Origin: Actinacidiphila glaucinigra
GTDB lineage: Bacteria > Actinomycetota > Actinomycetes > Streptomycetales > Streptomycetaceae
Direction: 5' to 3'
DNA length: 64,000 nucleotides
Assembly: GCF_900188405.1 (NCBI RefSeq)
Contig: NZ_FZOF01000001.1
Span: 124,001-188,000, forward strand
Shown: one piece after another, positions 43,575 through 51,337 of the stretch
How positions within the stretch are numbered: the stretch's first letter is position 1
Layout of the letters: each line of letters opens with the position of its first letter
Position numbers and translations under genes: made by a program
The notes under the pieces: generated by a model
The model's database searches: none
The model's input: only the letters and a program-made list of their open reading frames with translations
Told to the model about the DNA's origin: nothing

Positions 43575-45995
43575 ATGGCAGTAGAGGACGTCTGGTCCGG
43601 GCAGTGGGTCGCCGACCGGCTCGGTGTCACCCTGCGGGGAGAGGGCCTGAGCGGACTGCTCGGCCTCGCCCTGCGCCGCAACCCCAAGCGGGCGCACCTG
43701 CTGGTCTCCAATGTGCTGGGCAAGCACGTGCCGCAGCGCCCGCAGGTCGTCTACGACGCCGGGTACGGGCTCGGCGTGCGTGTGCGAGAGCTGCTCGGCG
43801 AGGAGGAGGCGGCCCGGGCCGTGGTGCTCGGCTACGCCGAGACCGCGACCGGCCTCGGGCACGCCGTGGCCGACGGCGTCGGCATCGCCCCGTACCTGCA
43901 CTCCACGCGGCGCCCCGTCCCCGGGGTCGAGGCGGTCGGCGGCTTCGAGGAGGAGCACAGCCACGCGACCTCGCACCTGCTGCTGCCCGAGGACCGCGGC
44001 CTGCTGGCCGGGGACGGGCCGCTGGTGCTGGTCGACGACGAGTTCTCGACCGGCCGGACGGTGCTCAACACGGTGCGCGCGCTGCACGCCCGCCACCCGC
44101 GACGCCGGTACGTCGTGGTCGCCCTGGTCGACATGCGCTCGGAGGCCGACCGCGCACTGCTCGCCCGCTTCGCGGCGGACCTCGGCGCGGGCGTCGACGT
44201 CGTCGCCCTGGCCTCGGGCACGGTCGGCCTGCCGGACGGGGTGCTGGAGCGGGGCCAGGCGCTGGTGGCCGCGCACGGCGCCGCGGCACCCGCGCGCCCG
44301 GCCGCGGCCGCGGCGCCGCACCGGGTGCACCTGGACTGGCCCGCCGGGCTGCCCGACGGCGGCCGGCACGGCTTCACGCCCGTACACCGCGCGCGGCTGG
44401 AGGCGGCGCTGCCCGCGATGGCGGCCCGCCTGGCGGAGGGCCTGGGCGTCGTCGGCGACGGCCCGGCACCCCGCGTCCTCGTCCTCGGCAACGAGGAGCT
44501 GATGTACGCCCCGCTGCGGCTGGCGCAGGCCCTCCAGGACGCCCTGCCCGCCGTGGAGGTGCGCTTCTCCACGACGACCCGTTCGCCGGTCCTGGCCGTG
44601 GACGACCCGGGGTACGCGATACGTACCCGGATCACCTTCCCCGACCACGACGACCCGGCCGACGGGCCCGGTGAGCGCCACGCGTACAACGTGGCGGGCG
44701 CGGGCTTCGACGCCGTCGTCGCCGTCGTGGACAGCGCGGGCGACACGCCCGCCCTGCACGCTCCCGGAGGGCTGCTCGCGCAGCTCGCCGGCCACACCGA
44801 AAGGCTCCTGCTGGCCGTGGTGCCCTCGTACGAACCCCGCCCGCCCGCCCCGACGCTCCCGGAGCCGCTGCGCGGGCCCGCGTTCTCCTCGTACGCGCCC
44901 GACGAGGTCGGCTGGCTGCTGAAGGACCTCTCCGACGTCGAGCTGGAGGCGCCCACCGAGGAGCGCGAGGAGGCCATCCAGAGCGGCGGGGCGCACTACG
45001 CGGAGTCGCTGCCGGTGGAGTACCAGCCCAGCGCGGAGTACCAGGAGCTGTTCCGGAACGCGCTGGCGGACTCCGCCGGCCGGATCGCCCGCGCCGTCGG
45101 CGCCGTGACCGAGCTGGTGCTCGCCGAACGCGGCCCGCAGGCCGTCCTGGTGTCGCTGGCCCGCGCGGGCACCCCCGTCGGTGTGCTGATGCGCCGCTGG
45201 GCCCGTCACGCGCACGGCCTGGACCTGCCGCACTACGCCGTGTCCATCGTCCGCGGCCGGGGCATCGACACCACCGCCCTGCGCTGGCTGGCCGAACACC
45301 ACGACCCCGCACGGGCGGTGTTCGTGGACGGCTGGACGGGCAAGGGCGCCATCACCCGCGAACTGGCCGACGCCGTGGCCCCGTTCGGGGGCTTCGATCC
45401 GGAGATCGCGGTGCTGGCCGACCCCGGGTCGTGCGTCCGCACCTTCGGCACCCGCGACGACTTCCTCATCCCGTCCGCGTGCCTGAACTCCACCGTCTCC
45501 GGCCTGGTCTCGCGCACCGTGCTGCGCGCCGACCTCATCGGCCCCGACGAGTTCCACGGCGCCAAGTTCTACCGCGAGCTGGCCGGTTCGGACGTCTCCG
45601 GCCTCTTCCTGGACGAGGTCTCGGCCCGCTTCGGCGCCGTGGCCGACGAGGTCGCCCAGGACGTCAAGGAACTCCAGGCCGGCGACCGCACGCCCACCTG
45701 GGAGGGCTGGGCCGCGGTCGAGCGGATCAGCGAGGAGTACGGGATCGGGGACGTCAACCTGGTCAAGCCGGGCGTCGGCGAGACCACCCGGGTGATGCTG
45801 CGCCGCGTGCCGTGGCGGGTGCTCGCCCGGCGCGGCGCGGGAGCCGACCTGGCGCACATCCGGCTGCTCGCCGAGCAGCGCGGCGTCCCGGTGGAGGAGG
45901 TGGACGACCTGCCGTACTCGTGCGTCGGGCTGATCCACCCGCGCTTCACCCGGGGCGCGACCGGCACGGACGGCAAGGCGGTGGAGGCCAAGTGA
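43575..45995 (+). CDS. phosphoribosyltransferase-TRSP-StiP-PELOTA fusion protein of the ter biosynthetic module
   Basis: An 806-residue multidomain protein. Residues about 30-240 form a type I phosphoribosyltransferase with the PRPP loop VLVDDEFSTGRT (151-162). Residues about 270-450 are the TRSP domain. Residues about 470-700 form a second PRT-like/StiP unit (LVSLARAGTPVGVLMRR, VFVDGWTGKGAI). About 715-800 is a PELOTA-type RNA-binding end (VGLIHPRF). In other genomes these are separate genes; here they are fused. A GAGGGAGAG site precedes ATG 43575; a GTG at 43542 overlaps the CitE stop. It is predicted to attach or remove ribose phosphate in an unknown pathway. Confidence 0.85.
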   Translation: MAVEDVWSGQWVADRLGVTLRGEGLSGLLGLALRRNPKRAHLLVSNVLGKHVPQRPQVVYDAGYGLGVRVRELLGEEEAARAVVLGYAETATGLGHAVADGVGIAPYLHSTRRPVPGVEAVGGFEEEHSHATSHLLLPEDRGLLAGDGPLVLVDDEFSTGRTVLNTVRALHARHPRRRYVVVALVDMRSEADRALLARFAADLGAGVDVVALASGTVGLPDGVLERGQALVAAHGAAAPARPAAAAAPHRVHLDWPAGLPDGGRHGFTPVHRARLEAALPAMAARLAEGLGVVGDGPAPRVLVLGNEELMYAPLRLAQALQDALPAVEVRFSTTTRSPVLAVDDPGYAIRTRITFPDHDDPADGPGERHAYNVAGAGFDAVVAVVDSAGDTPALHAPGGLLAQLAGHTERLLLAVVPSYEPRPPAPTLPEPLRGPAFSSYAPDEVGWLLKDLSDVELEAPTEEREEAIQSGGAHYAESLPVEYQPSAEYQELFRNALADSAGRIARAVGAVTELVLAERGPQAVLVSLARAGTPVGVLMRRWARHAHGLDLPHYAVSIVRGRGIDTTALRWLAEHHDPARAVFVDGWTGKGAITRELADAVAPFGGFDPEIAVLADPGSCVRTFGTRDDFLIPSACLNSTVSGLVSRTVLRADLIGPDEFHGAKFYRELAGSDVSGLFLDEVSARFGAVADEVAQDVKELQAGDRTPTWEGWAAVERISEEYGIGDVNLVKPGVGETTRVMLRRVPWRVLARRGAGADLAHIRLLAEQRGVPVEEVDDLPYSCVGLIHPRFTRGATGTDGKAVEAK

Positions 45996-46819
45996 AGCAG
46001 CGCCCGGAGATCGTGAAGTCCCTCGTCGCCAGCGACCTGGACCGCACCCTCATCTACTCGCCGTCGGCCCTGGCCCTGTCCATGGCCGACGAAGAGGCGC
46101 CGCGGCTGCTGTGCGTCGAGGTGCACGAGGGCCGGCCGCTGTCCTTCATGACCGAGACCGCCGCCGCGCTGATCCAGCGGCTCGCGGCAGCCGCCGAGTT
46201 CGTCCCGGCCACGACCCGCACCCGCAAGCAGTACCGGCGCATCAACCTGCCGGGCCCGGTCCCGCGGTACGCGATCTGCGCCAACGGCGGGCACATCCTG
46301 GTCAAGGGCCACACCGACCACGAGTGGAACGCCGAGATGCGCCGCCGCCTCGCCGAGGGCTGCGCGCCGCTGGACGAGGTCCGCGCCTACATGGCCCGCA
46401 CCGCGGACGAGTCCTGGCTGCGCAAGGAGCGCGTCGCCGAGGAGCTGTTCGTCTACCTGGTCGTGGAGCGGTCGCTGCTGCCCGAGCTCTGGGTGAAGGA
46501 CCTCGCCGAATGGGCGGACGAGCGCGGCTGGACGGTGTCTCTGCAGGGCCGCAAGATCTACGCCGTGCCCAAGCCGCTCACCAAGTCCGCGGCCCTGGCC
46601 GAGGTCGTCCGCCGCACCGGCGCCGACCACGTGCTCGCCGCGGGCGACTCCCTCCTGGACGCGGAGCTGCTGCTCGCCGCCCACACCGCCTGGCGTCCCG
46701 GCCACGGCGAACTCGCCGACACCGGCTGGGGCGCGCCGCACGTCGACGCGCTGGCCCTGCCGGGCGTCGCGGCGGGGGAGGAGATCCTGCGCCGGATGCT
46801 CAGCGTGGCGCGCCGCTGA
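45992..46819 (+). CDS. HAD-superfamily hydrolase of the ter biosynthetic module
   Basis: A 275-residue HAD enzyme. Motif I is SDLDRTLIY, motif II FVPATTRTRKQY (Thr in place of the usual nucleotide-binding Ser), and the metal Asp in HVLAAGDSLLDAEL. The cap lies in the C2 position, like Cof/sucrose-phosphate phosphatases. It probably removes phosphate from the product of the phosphoribosyltransferase fusion. GTG 45992 overlaps that gene's stop, giving a tightly coupled operon. Its 3' end overlaps the convergent kinase gene by 20 bp. Confidence 0.9.
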   Translation: MKQRPEIVKSLVASDLDRTLIYSPSALALSMADEEAPRLLCVEVHEGRPLSFMTETAAALIQRLAAAAEFVPATTRTRKQYRRINLPGPVPRYAICANGGHILVKGHTDHEWNAEMRRRLAEGCAPLDEVRAYMARTADESWLRKERVAEELFVYLVVERSLLPELWVKDLAEWADERGWTVSLQGRKIYAVPKPLTKSAALAEVVRRTGADHVLAAGDSLLDAELLLAAHTAWRPGHGELADTGWGAPHVDALALPGVAAGEEILRRMLSVARR

Positions 46820-47444
46820 CCCCGTCCGGCCGCACCACCCGCGTGCACGCGCTGCGCGTCGCCTCGACGCGCAGCGCGTTCGGCCGTTCGCTGGCCTCGA
46901 TGAAGGCCCGGGCCTCCGTATCCGTGCGACCGCCCGTCACATGCCGTGCCAGCAGCCGCTCCTCGCGGACCGCGGGATCGGCCTCGACGAACCACAGCTC
47001 GTCCAGCAGGTCCCTGACCTCGTGCCAGCCGGCGGCGTCGTCGGCCAGGTAGTTCCCCTCCGTCACCACCAGCCGGGCCTGCGGCGGCACGGCGATCCCC
47101 GCCGCGACCGGCTCGTCCAGGGCACGGTCGAAGTCCGGCGCGTAGACGGTGCGGTCACGTGACGAGCGCAGCCGCCGCAGCAGATGGACGTAGCCGTCCA
47201 CGTCGAAGGTCTCCGGCGCGCCCTTGCGGCCGCGCAGCCCCAGCCGGTCCAACTGGGCGTTGGAGAGGTGGAAGCCGTCCATCGGCACGTACGCCGCCGT
47301 GCCCGCGCCGAGGCGCGCGTCGACCCCCTCCACCATCGCCCGGGCCAGGGTCGACTTGCCCGCCGCGGGCGCGCCCGCCAGCCCCAGCAGCACCCGCCTG
47401 CCTGGCATGCTGGGCACCAGGGCGAGGACGTCATCCACGTACAT
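46800..47444 (-). CDS. nucleoside/pantothenate-type P-loop kinase family protein
   Basis: A 214-residue uridine kinase/PanK-like protein. Walker A is GLAGAPAAGKSTLAR, the DGF substrate motif is PMDGFHLSN, and the lid has RLLARHVTGGRTDTEA. It phosphorylates a hydroxyl of a nucleoside, vitamin or sugar. ATG 47444 is 22 bp from the divergent methyltransferase start. It converges with the HAD gene and overlaps it. Whether it acts on the ter-module product is an open question. Confidence 0.88.
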   Translation of the reverse strand: MYVDDVLALVPSMPGRRVLLGLAGAPAAGKSTLARAMVEGVDARLGAGTAAYVPMDGFHLSNAQLDRLGLRGRKGAPETFDVDGYVHLLRRLRSSRDRTVYAPDFDRALDEPVAAGIAVPPQARLVVTEGNYLADDAAGWHEVRDLLDELWFVEADPAVREERLLARHVTGGRTDTEARAFIEASERPNALRVEATRSACTRVVRPDGVSGAPR

Positions 47445-47466
47445 GCCGCCACCTTAAGGAGCAGCC

Positions 47467-48126
47467 GTGCCCGAGACCAAGAACCCGCAGCTCACGCCCG
47501 AACTGTACGCGTATGTCCTCGACCACAATCCGCCCCTGGACCCGGTCCAGGAGGAGCTGGTGGAGATCACGCGCGCCCGCTTCGGCACCGCGGCGGCCAT
47601 GCAGTCGGCGCGCGAGCAGGGCCCGCTGCTGGCCTTCCTGGTCCGGCTGACCGGGGCGCGGCAGGTCGTCGAGGTCGGCACCTTCACCGGATTCTCCGCG
47701 CTGTCCATGGCGCAGGCGCTGCCCGCGGACGGGCGGCTCATCGCCTGCGACATCTCCGAGGAGTGGACCGCGGTCGCACGTGAGGCCTGGGCCAAGGCCG
47801 GTGTCGCCGACCGTGTGGACCTGCGGATCGCGCCCGCGCTGGACACACTGCGGGCGCTGCCGCGCGAGCCGTGGATCGACCTCGTCTACCTCGACGCCGA
47901 CAAGGGCGGCTACGTCGACTACTGGGAGGAGCTGGTGCCGCGGATGCGGCCCGGCGGGATCATCGCCGCCGACAACACGCTCTTCCACGGGCGGGTCGTG
48001 GACCCGCGCCCCACGGGTGACACGGCGGGGATCCGGGCGTTCAACGACCGTGTCGCGTCCGACGGGCGCGTCGAGGCGCTGCTGCTGACGGTGGCGGACG
48101 GGCTGACCCTGGCGCGCAGGCTGTGA
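47467..48126 (+). CDS. O-methyltransferase (class I, catechol/caffeoyl-CoA type)
   Basis: A 219-residue SAM-dependent O-methyltransferase. The SAM loop is VVEVGTFTGFSALSMA, metal-binding Asp in DLVYLDADKGGYVDYW and ADNTLFHG. The family methylates hydroxyls of catechols or related compounds using a divalent metal. GTG 47467 follows AAGGAG. It is upstream of a tiny FmdB gene, 20 bp apart. Confidence 0.93.
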   Translation: MPETKNPQLTPELYAYVLDHNPPLDPVQEELVEITRARFGTAAAMQSAREQGPLLAFLVRLTGARQVVEVGTFTGFSALSMAQALPADGRLIACDISEEWTAVAREAWAKAGVADRVDLRIAPALDTLRALPREPWIDLVYLDADKGGYVDYWEELVPRMRPGGIIAADNTLFHGRVVDPRPTGDTAGIRAFNDRVASDGRVEALLLTVADGLTLARRL

Positions 48127-48146
48127 GCCGTGGTTAATCTGTGCCC

Positions 48147-48371
48147 ATGCCCCGTTACGAGTACCGCTGCCGCTCCTGCGGCACCACGTTCGAGCTGAGC
48201 CGGCCGATGGCCGAGTCCTCCGCGCCCGCGGAGTGCCCCGCCGGGCACGACGACACCGTCAAGCTCCTGTCGACGGTCGCGGTCGGCGGCACCGCCGCCG
48301 GCTCCGCGGCGACGGCCCCTCGCCCGGCCGCGGGCGGCGGGGGCTGCTGCGGCGGCGGCTGCTGCGGCTGA
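48147..48371 (+). CDS. FmdB-family zinc-ribbon protein
   Basis: A 74-residue protein. The zinc ribbon starts PRYEYRCRSCGTTFELSRPM, with the second Cys pair reduced to a single CPAGH. A low-complexity Ala/Gly region and a terminal CCGGGCCG follow, giving a Cys-rich tail. Such proteins are common in Actinobacteria, of unknown role. ATG 48147 is chosen; GTG 48141 is possible. Confidence 0.85.
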   Translation: MPRYEYRCRSCGTTFELSRPMAESSAPAECPAGHDDTVKLLSTVAVGGTAAGSAATAPRPAAGGGGCCGGGCCG

Positions 48372-48426
48372 GGGGCCGCGGGATGCGGTGACGCCGGCGG
48401 GAGTGCTGCCGGCGGTGGTGGTTCGG

Positions 48427-48916
48427 CTGTCCCGCCGTCTCGCGCCCTTCGGGTGCAAAGCGGCCGGCTGCGGACGGGGAGGGTGGATGCCTGGGGCCGG
48501 CCTTCGCTGTGCGGGCGGTGGGCGGCCGGGGGCCAGGCGCCGGAGCGGGGCCGGTTGTTCGTACGGTGCGGTCTTGTTGCCGTCCGCGGGTGCGGATGGC
48601 TGGTTGCCACGCCCACCGTTCGTGGGTGGTTCGCCCGCCGCAACCGGCGTCTGCGGGTGATTCCCCGACATCGGGTTCTGTTCCGCCGTGTATGCCGGCG
48701 AAAGCGAGCCCGATGTCCCTCAGCTCCCTCAACAGCACCCCGAAGCACCCGCAGACGCCGGTCACGGCGGCGCGCCCACCACCGGGGGTGGGCGTGGAAG
48801 CGACCGACTGCACCCGCGGACGGCAACGAGACCCCCGCCAACGGAAAGGCGACCGGACCTGCGCCACACCCGCAGCCCGCTGCTTTGCGCCCGAAGGGCG
48901 CGGGACGGCGGGACAG
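48427..48916. repeat. long imperfect inverted repeat in a gene-free gap
   Basis: The gap 48372-49097 has no gene. Within it, 48427-48470 is the reverse complement (about 5 mismatches) of 48873-48916. Nested pairs follow: about 48570-48617 with 48782-48832, and about 48632-48675 with 48709-48775 (the latter with an insertion of about 24 bp). The centre is near 48690. The whole could fold as one cruciform or RNA hairpin about 490 nt long. Confidence 0.75.
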
Positions 48917-49167
48917 TCGAACGGGCGGGGGCGGTCAGGGGCGTTTCGAGGCGCGGTCCTCGCGGATGGCGGCGGCGACCCGGGCCGCTGTGCCGCGTAC
49001 CGCCGGCCGGCCAAACGCCCCACTCTCCCCTTCCGTAGCCCGCATCCTTGCACCCGAAGGGCGCGAGATGGCGCGGACAGCCGAACGGCCGGCGCGGTCA
49101 GGGCCGCCCCGTGGCGCGGTCCTCGCGGATCGCGGTGACGACGCGGGCCGCCGTCTCGCGTACCGCC
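48885..49167 (-). repeat. tandem duplication of the 3' end of the coiled-coil gene
   Basis: Segment 48885-49003 matches 49048-49167 almost without gaps, offset by about 163 bp. The right copy holds the last 23 codons and stop of the gene at 49098. The left copy, on the same strand, still reads AAIREDRASKRP and a stop (ending at 48935), against TAIREDRATGRP in the gene, so it is a dead duplicate of the C-terminal coding end. Confidence 0.8.
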
Positions 49168-50342
49168 GCCGTCTCCGTGAGGAAGTGCCACCAGTCGGGG
49201 TGCCGGCCCTGGAGGCCTTCGACGGCGCGGTCGAGCCGGGCGACCGCCTCGTCGAGGGGGCGCGCGTGCCGCTGCTCCGGTGTCGTACGGCCCTGCATGG
49301 CCAGCCGCTGCGCGTCCCGGACGGCGAACCGGGTCCGCTCGATCTCGCCCTGCGGGTCCTTGCTGACCTCGTTGAGCCGCCGCAGCCGGTCCCCGGCCGC
49401 GGACACCGCCGCGTCGGCGTCGTCGAGCAGCGCCCGTACCGTGCCGAGCAGGGCCGTCGCGTCCGGCCAGCGCTGCTCGTCCCGGGCCTTCGCGGCCTCC
49501 TGGAGCTTCTGTTCCGCGCGGCCCACGGCCTCCGTCGCCCGCTCCGGCACGTGCTGCAGGTCCTGCCAGCACGCCATGCTGAAGCGGCGGCGCAGCTCGC
49601 TGAGGACCGGATCGACGCCCTCGGTGCGGGTGGCCAGGGCCTGGGTCCGGGTGCGCAGCGACACGATCCGCTTGTCGATCTCACGGGCCCGCTCGGGCAG
49701 CCGCTCGGCCTCGGCGCGGATGGCTTCGGCCGTGCGCAGCACCTCGTCGCCGCGGCGGATGGTCTCCTGGACGCCGTGCGTTCCGGCGCCCTGGTTGAGT
49801 TTGGTCAGTTCCGGGCCTAGGGCGGCCAGCCGGGCCGCGAGGTCGTCCGCGCGAAGGCCCGAGGCCCGTACCGCGTCCAGTGCGTTGGACGCGGCGAGCA
49901 GGGCCTGCCGGGCCCGTTCCACGGCCGGGGCGAGACGGGCGAGCTGGGTCTCGGCCTTGTCGAGCAGCGGGCCGAGCCCCCGGGCGAAGGCGTCCAGGTC
50001 CTTCCTGGCACGGACCAGGTCGTCCTTCGCCTTGGTGAGCTCGGTGCGGGCACGGGCCGCGGTGGCGGCCTCCAACTCGTCGCGGTCCAGGTCGTAGGCG
50101 TCGACCGCCGCGATGTAGGCGGCGCTGACCTGGTCGATGCGTTCGCCGAGGGCCCGGAAGTCCTCGCTCGCGCGCCGCGCGGCGGGGGAGCTGTCGACCG
50201 CGGTGATGGTCTCTATGGAGATGACCAGGTCGCGCTGGGCCGTGTCCAGCTCGTAGAACGCCTCGGCGGCGGCGTCCTTCGCGGCCTGGGCGTCGGCGCG
50301 CAGATTGTCCCCACGCCGCCACCACGAGCGTGCCGTCGTCAC
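49098..50342 (-). CDS. coiled-coil protein of unknown function
   Basis: A 414-residue, Ala/Glu/Arg-rich protein, helical throughout with long heptad-like stretches (LTKAKDDLVRARKDLDAFA and similar). A conserved motif SWWRRGDNLRADAQAAKDAA begins it. No signal or membrane helix is seen. Start chosen at GTG 50342 with GGGAGAGGG upstream; the frame extends only 18 codons more. Its 3' end is duplicated nearby. It resembles Streptomyces structural coiled coils, but I recognise no family with known function. Confidence 0.75.
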   Translation of the reverse strand: MTTARSWWRRGDNLRADAQAAKDAAAEAFYELDTAQRDLVISIETITAVDSSPAARRASEDFRALGERIDQVSAAYIAAVDAYDLDRDELEAATAARARTELTKAKDDLVRARKDLDAFARGLGPLLDKAETQLARLAPAVERARQALLAASNALDAVRASGLRADDLAARLAALGPELTKLNQGAGTHGVQETIRRGDEVLRTAEAIRAEAERLPERAREIDKRIVSLRTRTQALATRTEGVDPVLSELRRRFSMACWQDLQHVPERATEAVGRAEQKLQEAAKARDEQRWPDATALLGTVRALLDDADAAVSAAGDRLRRLNEVSKDPQGEIERTRFAVRDAQRLAMQGRTTPEQRHARPLDEAVARLDRAVEGLQGRHPDWWHFLTETAAVRETAARVVTAIREDRATGRP

Positions 50343-50432
50343 AGTCGCCCTCTCCCGCAGGTCCGCCGCCGGTGGTTGTCCGCTCCAGTCTCCCACCTGG
50401 CTGGGACGAATACACGGGCCGGGCGGTTGCGG

Positions 50433-51200
50433 TCAGCGGCCGGCTTCCGTGACGCTCACCGAGCCGTCGCCCGTACGGACCGTCACGACGTGGCCGCTGG
50501 TGTCGTCACGGGGAACGTCGACACTGACGTGCCCGTCGCCCGAGCGCGCGGAGACCCTGTAGTTCTCGTGGGGCAGCGCGACGCTGACCCGGCCGTCGCC
50601 GCTCGTCGCCTCGACGAGGTCGGGCACCTTGTCGAAGGCCAGCTTCACCGAGCCGTCCGAGGTGTGGGCGCTGACCTCGCGGGAGCCGATGCCGCCCGCG
50701 TCGATCCGGCCGTCACCGCTGGAGAGCCGGAGCGGTCCGGTCACGTCCCGGACGACGACCGAGCCGTCGCGGGTGGTGAGCTTCAGCGGGGTGCTGAAAC
50801 CGCTCGCCTCCACGCTGCCGTCGCCGTTGACCACCGTCAGGCGGACCCCGCGCGGCACCAGCACCTCGTGGCGCACCGAGCAGTTCTGCACCGCGCCCTG
50901 GCACTTGGTGCGGAAGGTCAGGGTGTGGCCGTGCATCGACCAGGTGGCCTTCGGGGTGTCGCCGAACACGGCCCAGCCGTCGAACCACCGGGTGACCCGG
51001 ACCTCGTCCACGTCGGCCGGCCGCACCACGACCTTGCTGTCGGAGGAGTCGATGGTCAGCTCGCTCCCGTCGAGCGCGAAGCTCTTGCGCTCCGGCTCGC
51101 TGTCGTCGGAGGCGTTCGCGCAGGCGGACGCCGTACCGATCAGCGCCACGACGCCCGCGGCGGCGGCGAATGTCCTCAACGTGCGGGTGCTCTTCGTCAT
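50433..51200 (-). CDS. DUF4097-family beta-helix lipoprotein
   Basis: A 255-residue protein. A lipoprotein signal ends in GTASAC (Cys near residue 27). The body is a stack of strands with the repeated GDGSV/SGDGRI unit (NGDGSVEASGF, RDGSVVVRDV, SSGDGRIDAGG, TSDGSVKLAF, SGDGRVSVAL, SGDGHVSVDV, TGDGSVSVTE), one per helical turn, as in DUF4097 proteins. It should sit on the outer face of the membrane. Function is unknown; adhesin- or sensor-like roles have been suggested for relatives. Confidence 0.85.
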   Translation of the reverse strand: MTKSTRTLRTFAAAAGVVALIGTASACANASDDSEPERKSFALDGSELTIDSSDSKVVVRPADVDEVRVTRWFDGWAVFGDTPKATWSMHGHTLTFRTKCQGAVQNCSVRHEVLVPRGVRLTVVNGDGSVEASGFSTPLKLTTRDGSVVVRDVTGPLRLSSGDGRIDAGGIGSREVSAHTSDGSVKLAFDKVPDLVEATSGDGRVSVALPHENYRVSARSGDGHVSVDVPRDDTSGHVVTVRTGDGSVSVTEAGR

Positions 51201-51337
51201 ACCCAGGACGCTACGGAGCGCCCGTTGTGCCCGGAATCAGGCCGCCCACCGGAAGCGGGGTGGGGAAAACCCCCGCCCCGTCCGGGGGTTCCGCGAGCAC
51301 GCGGCCGCCGCTCCCGCCGGCCGCGTGCCGGCCGGGG

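Noticed and set aside
48372-49097. Possible small genes in the gap after the FmdB gene
   Set aside because: Frames are mirror images created by the inverted repeat, without ribosome sites or homology.
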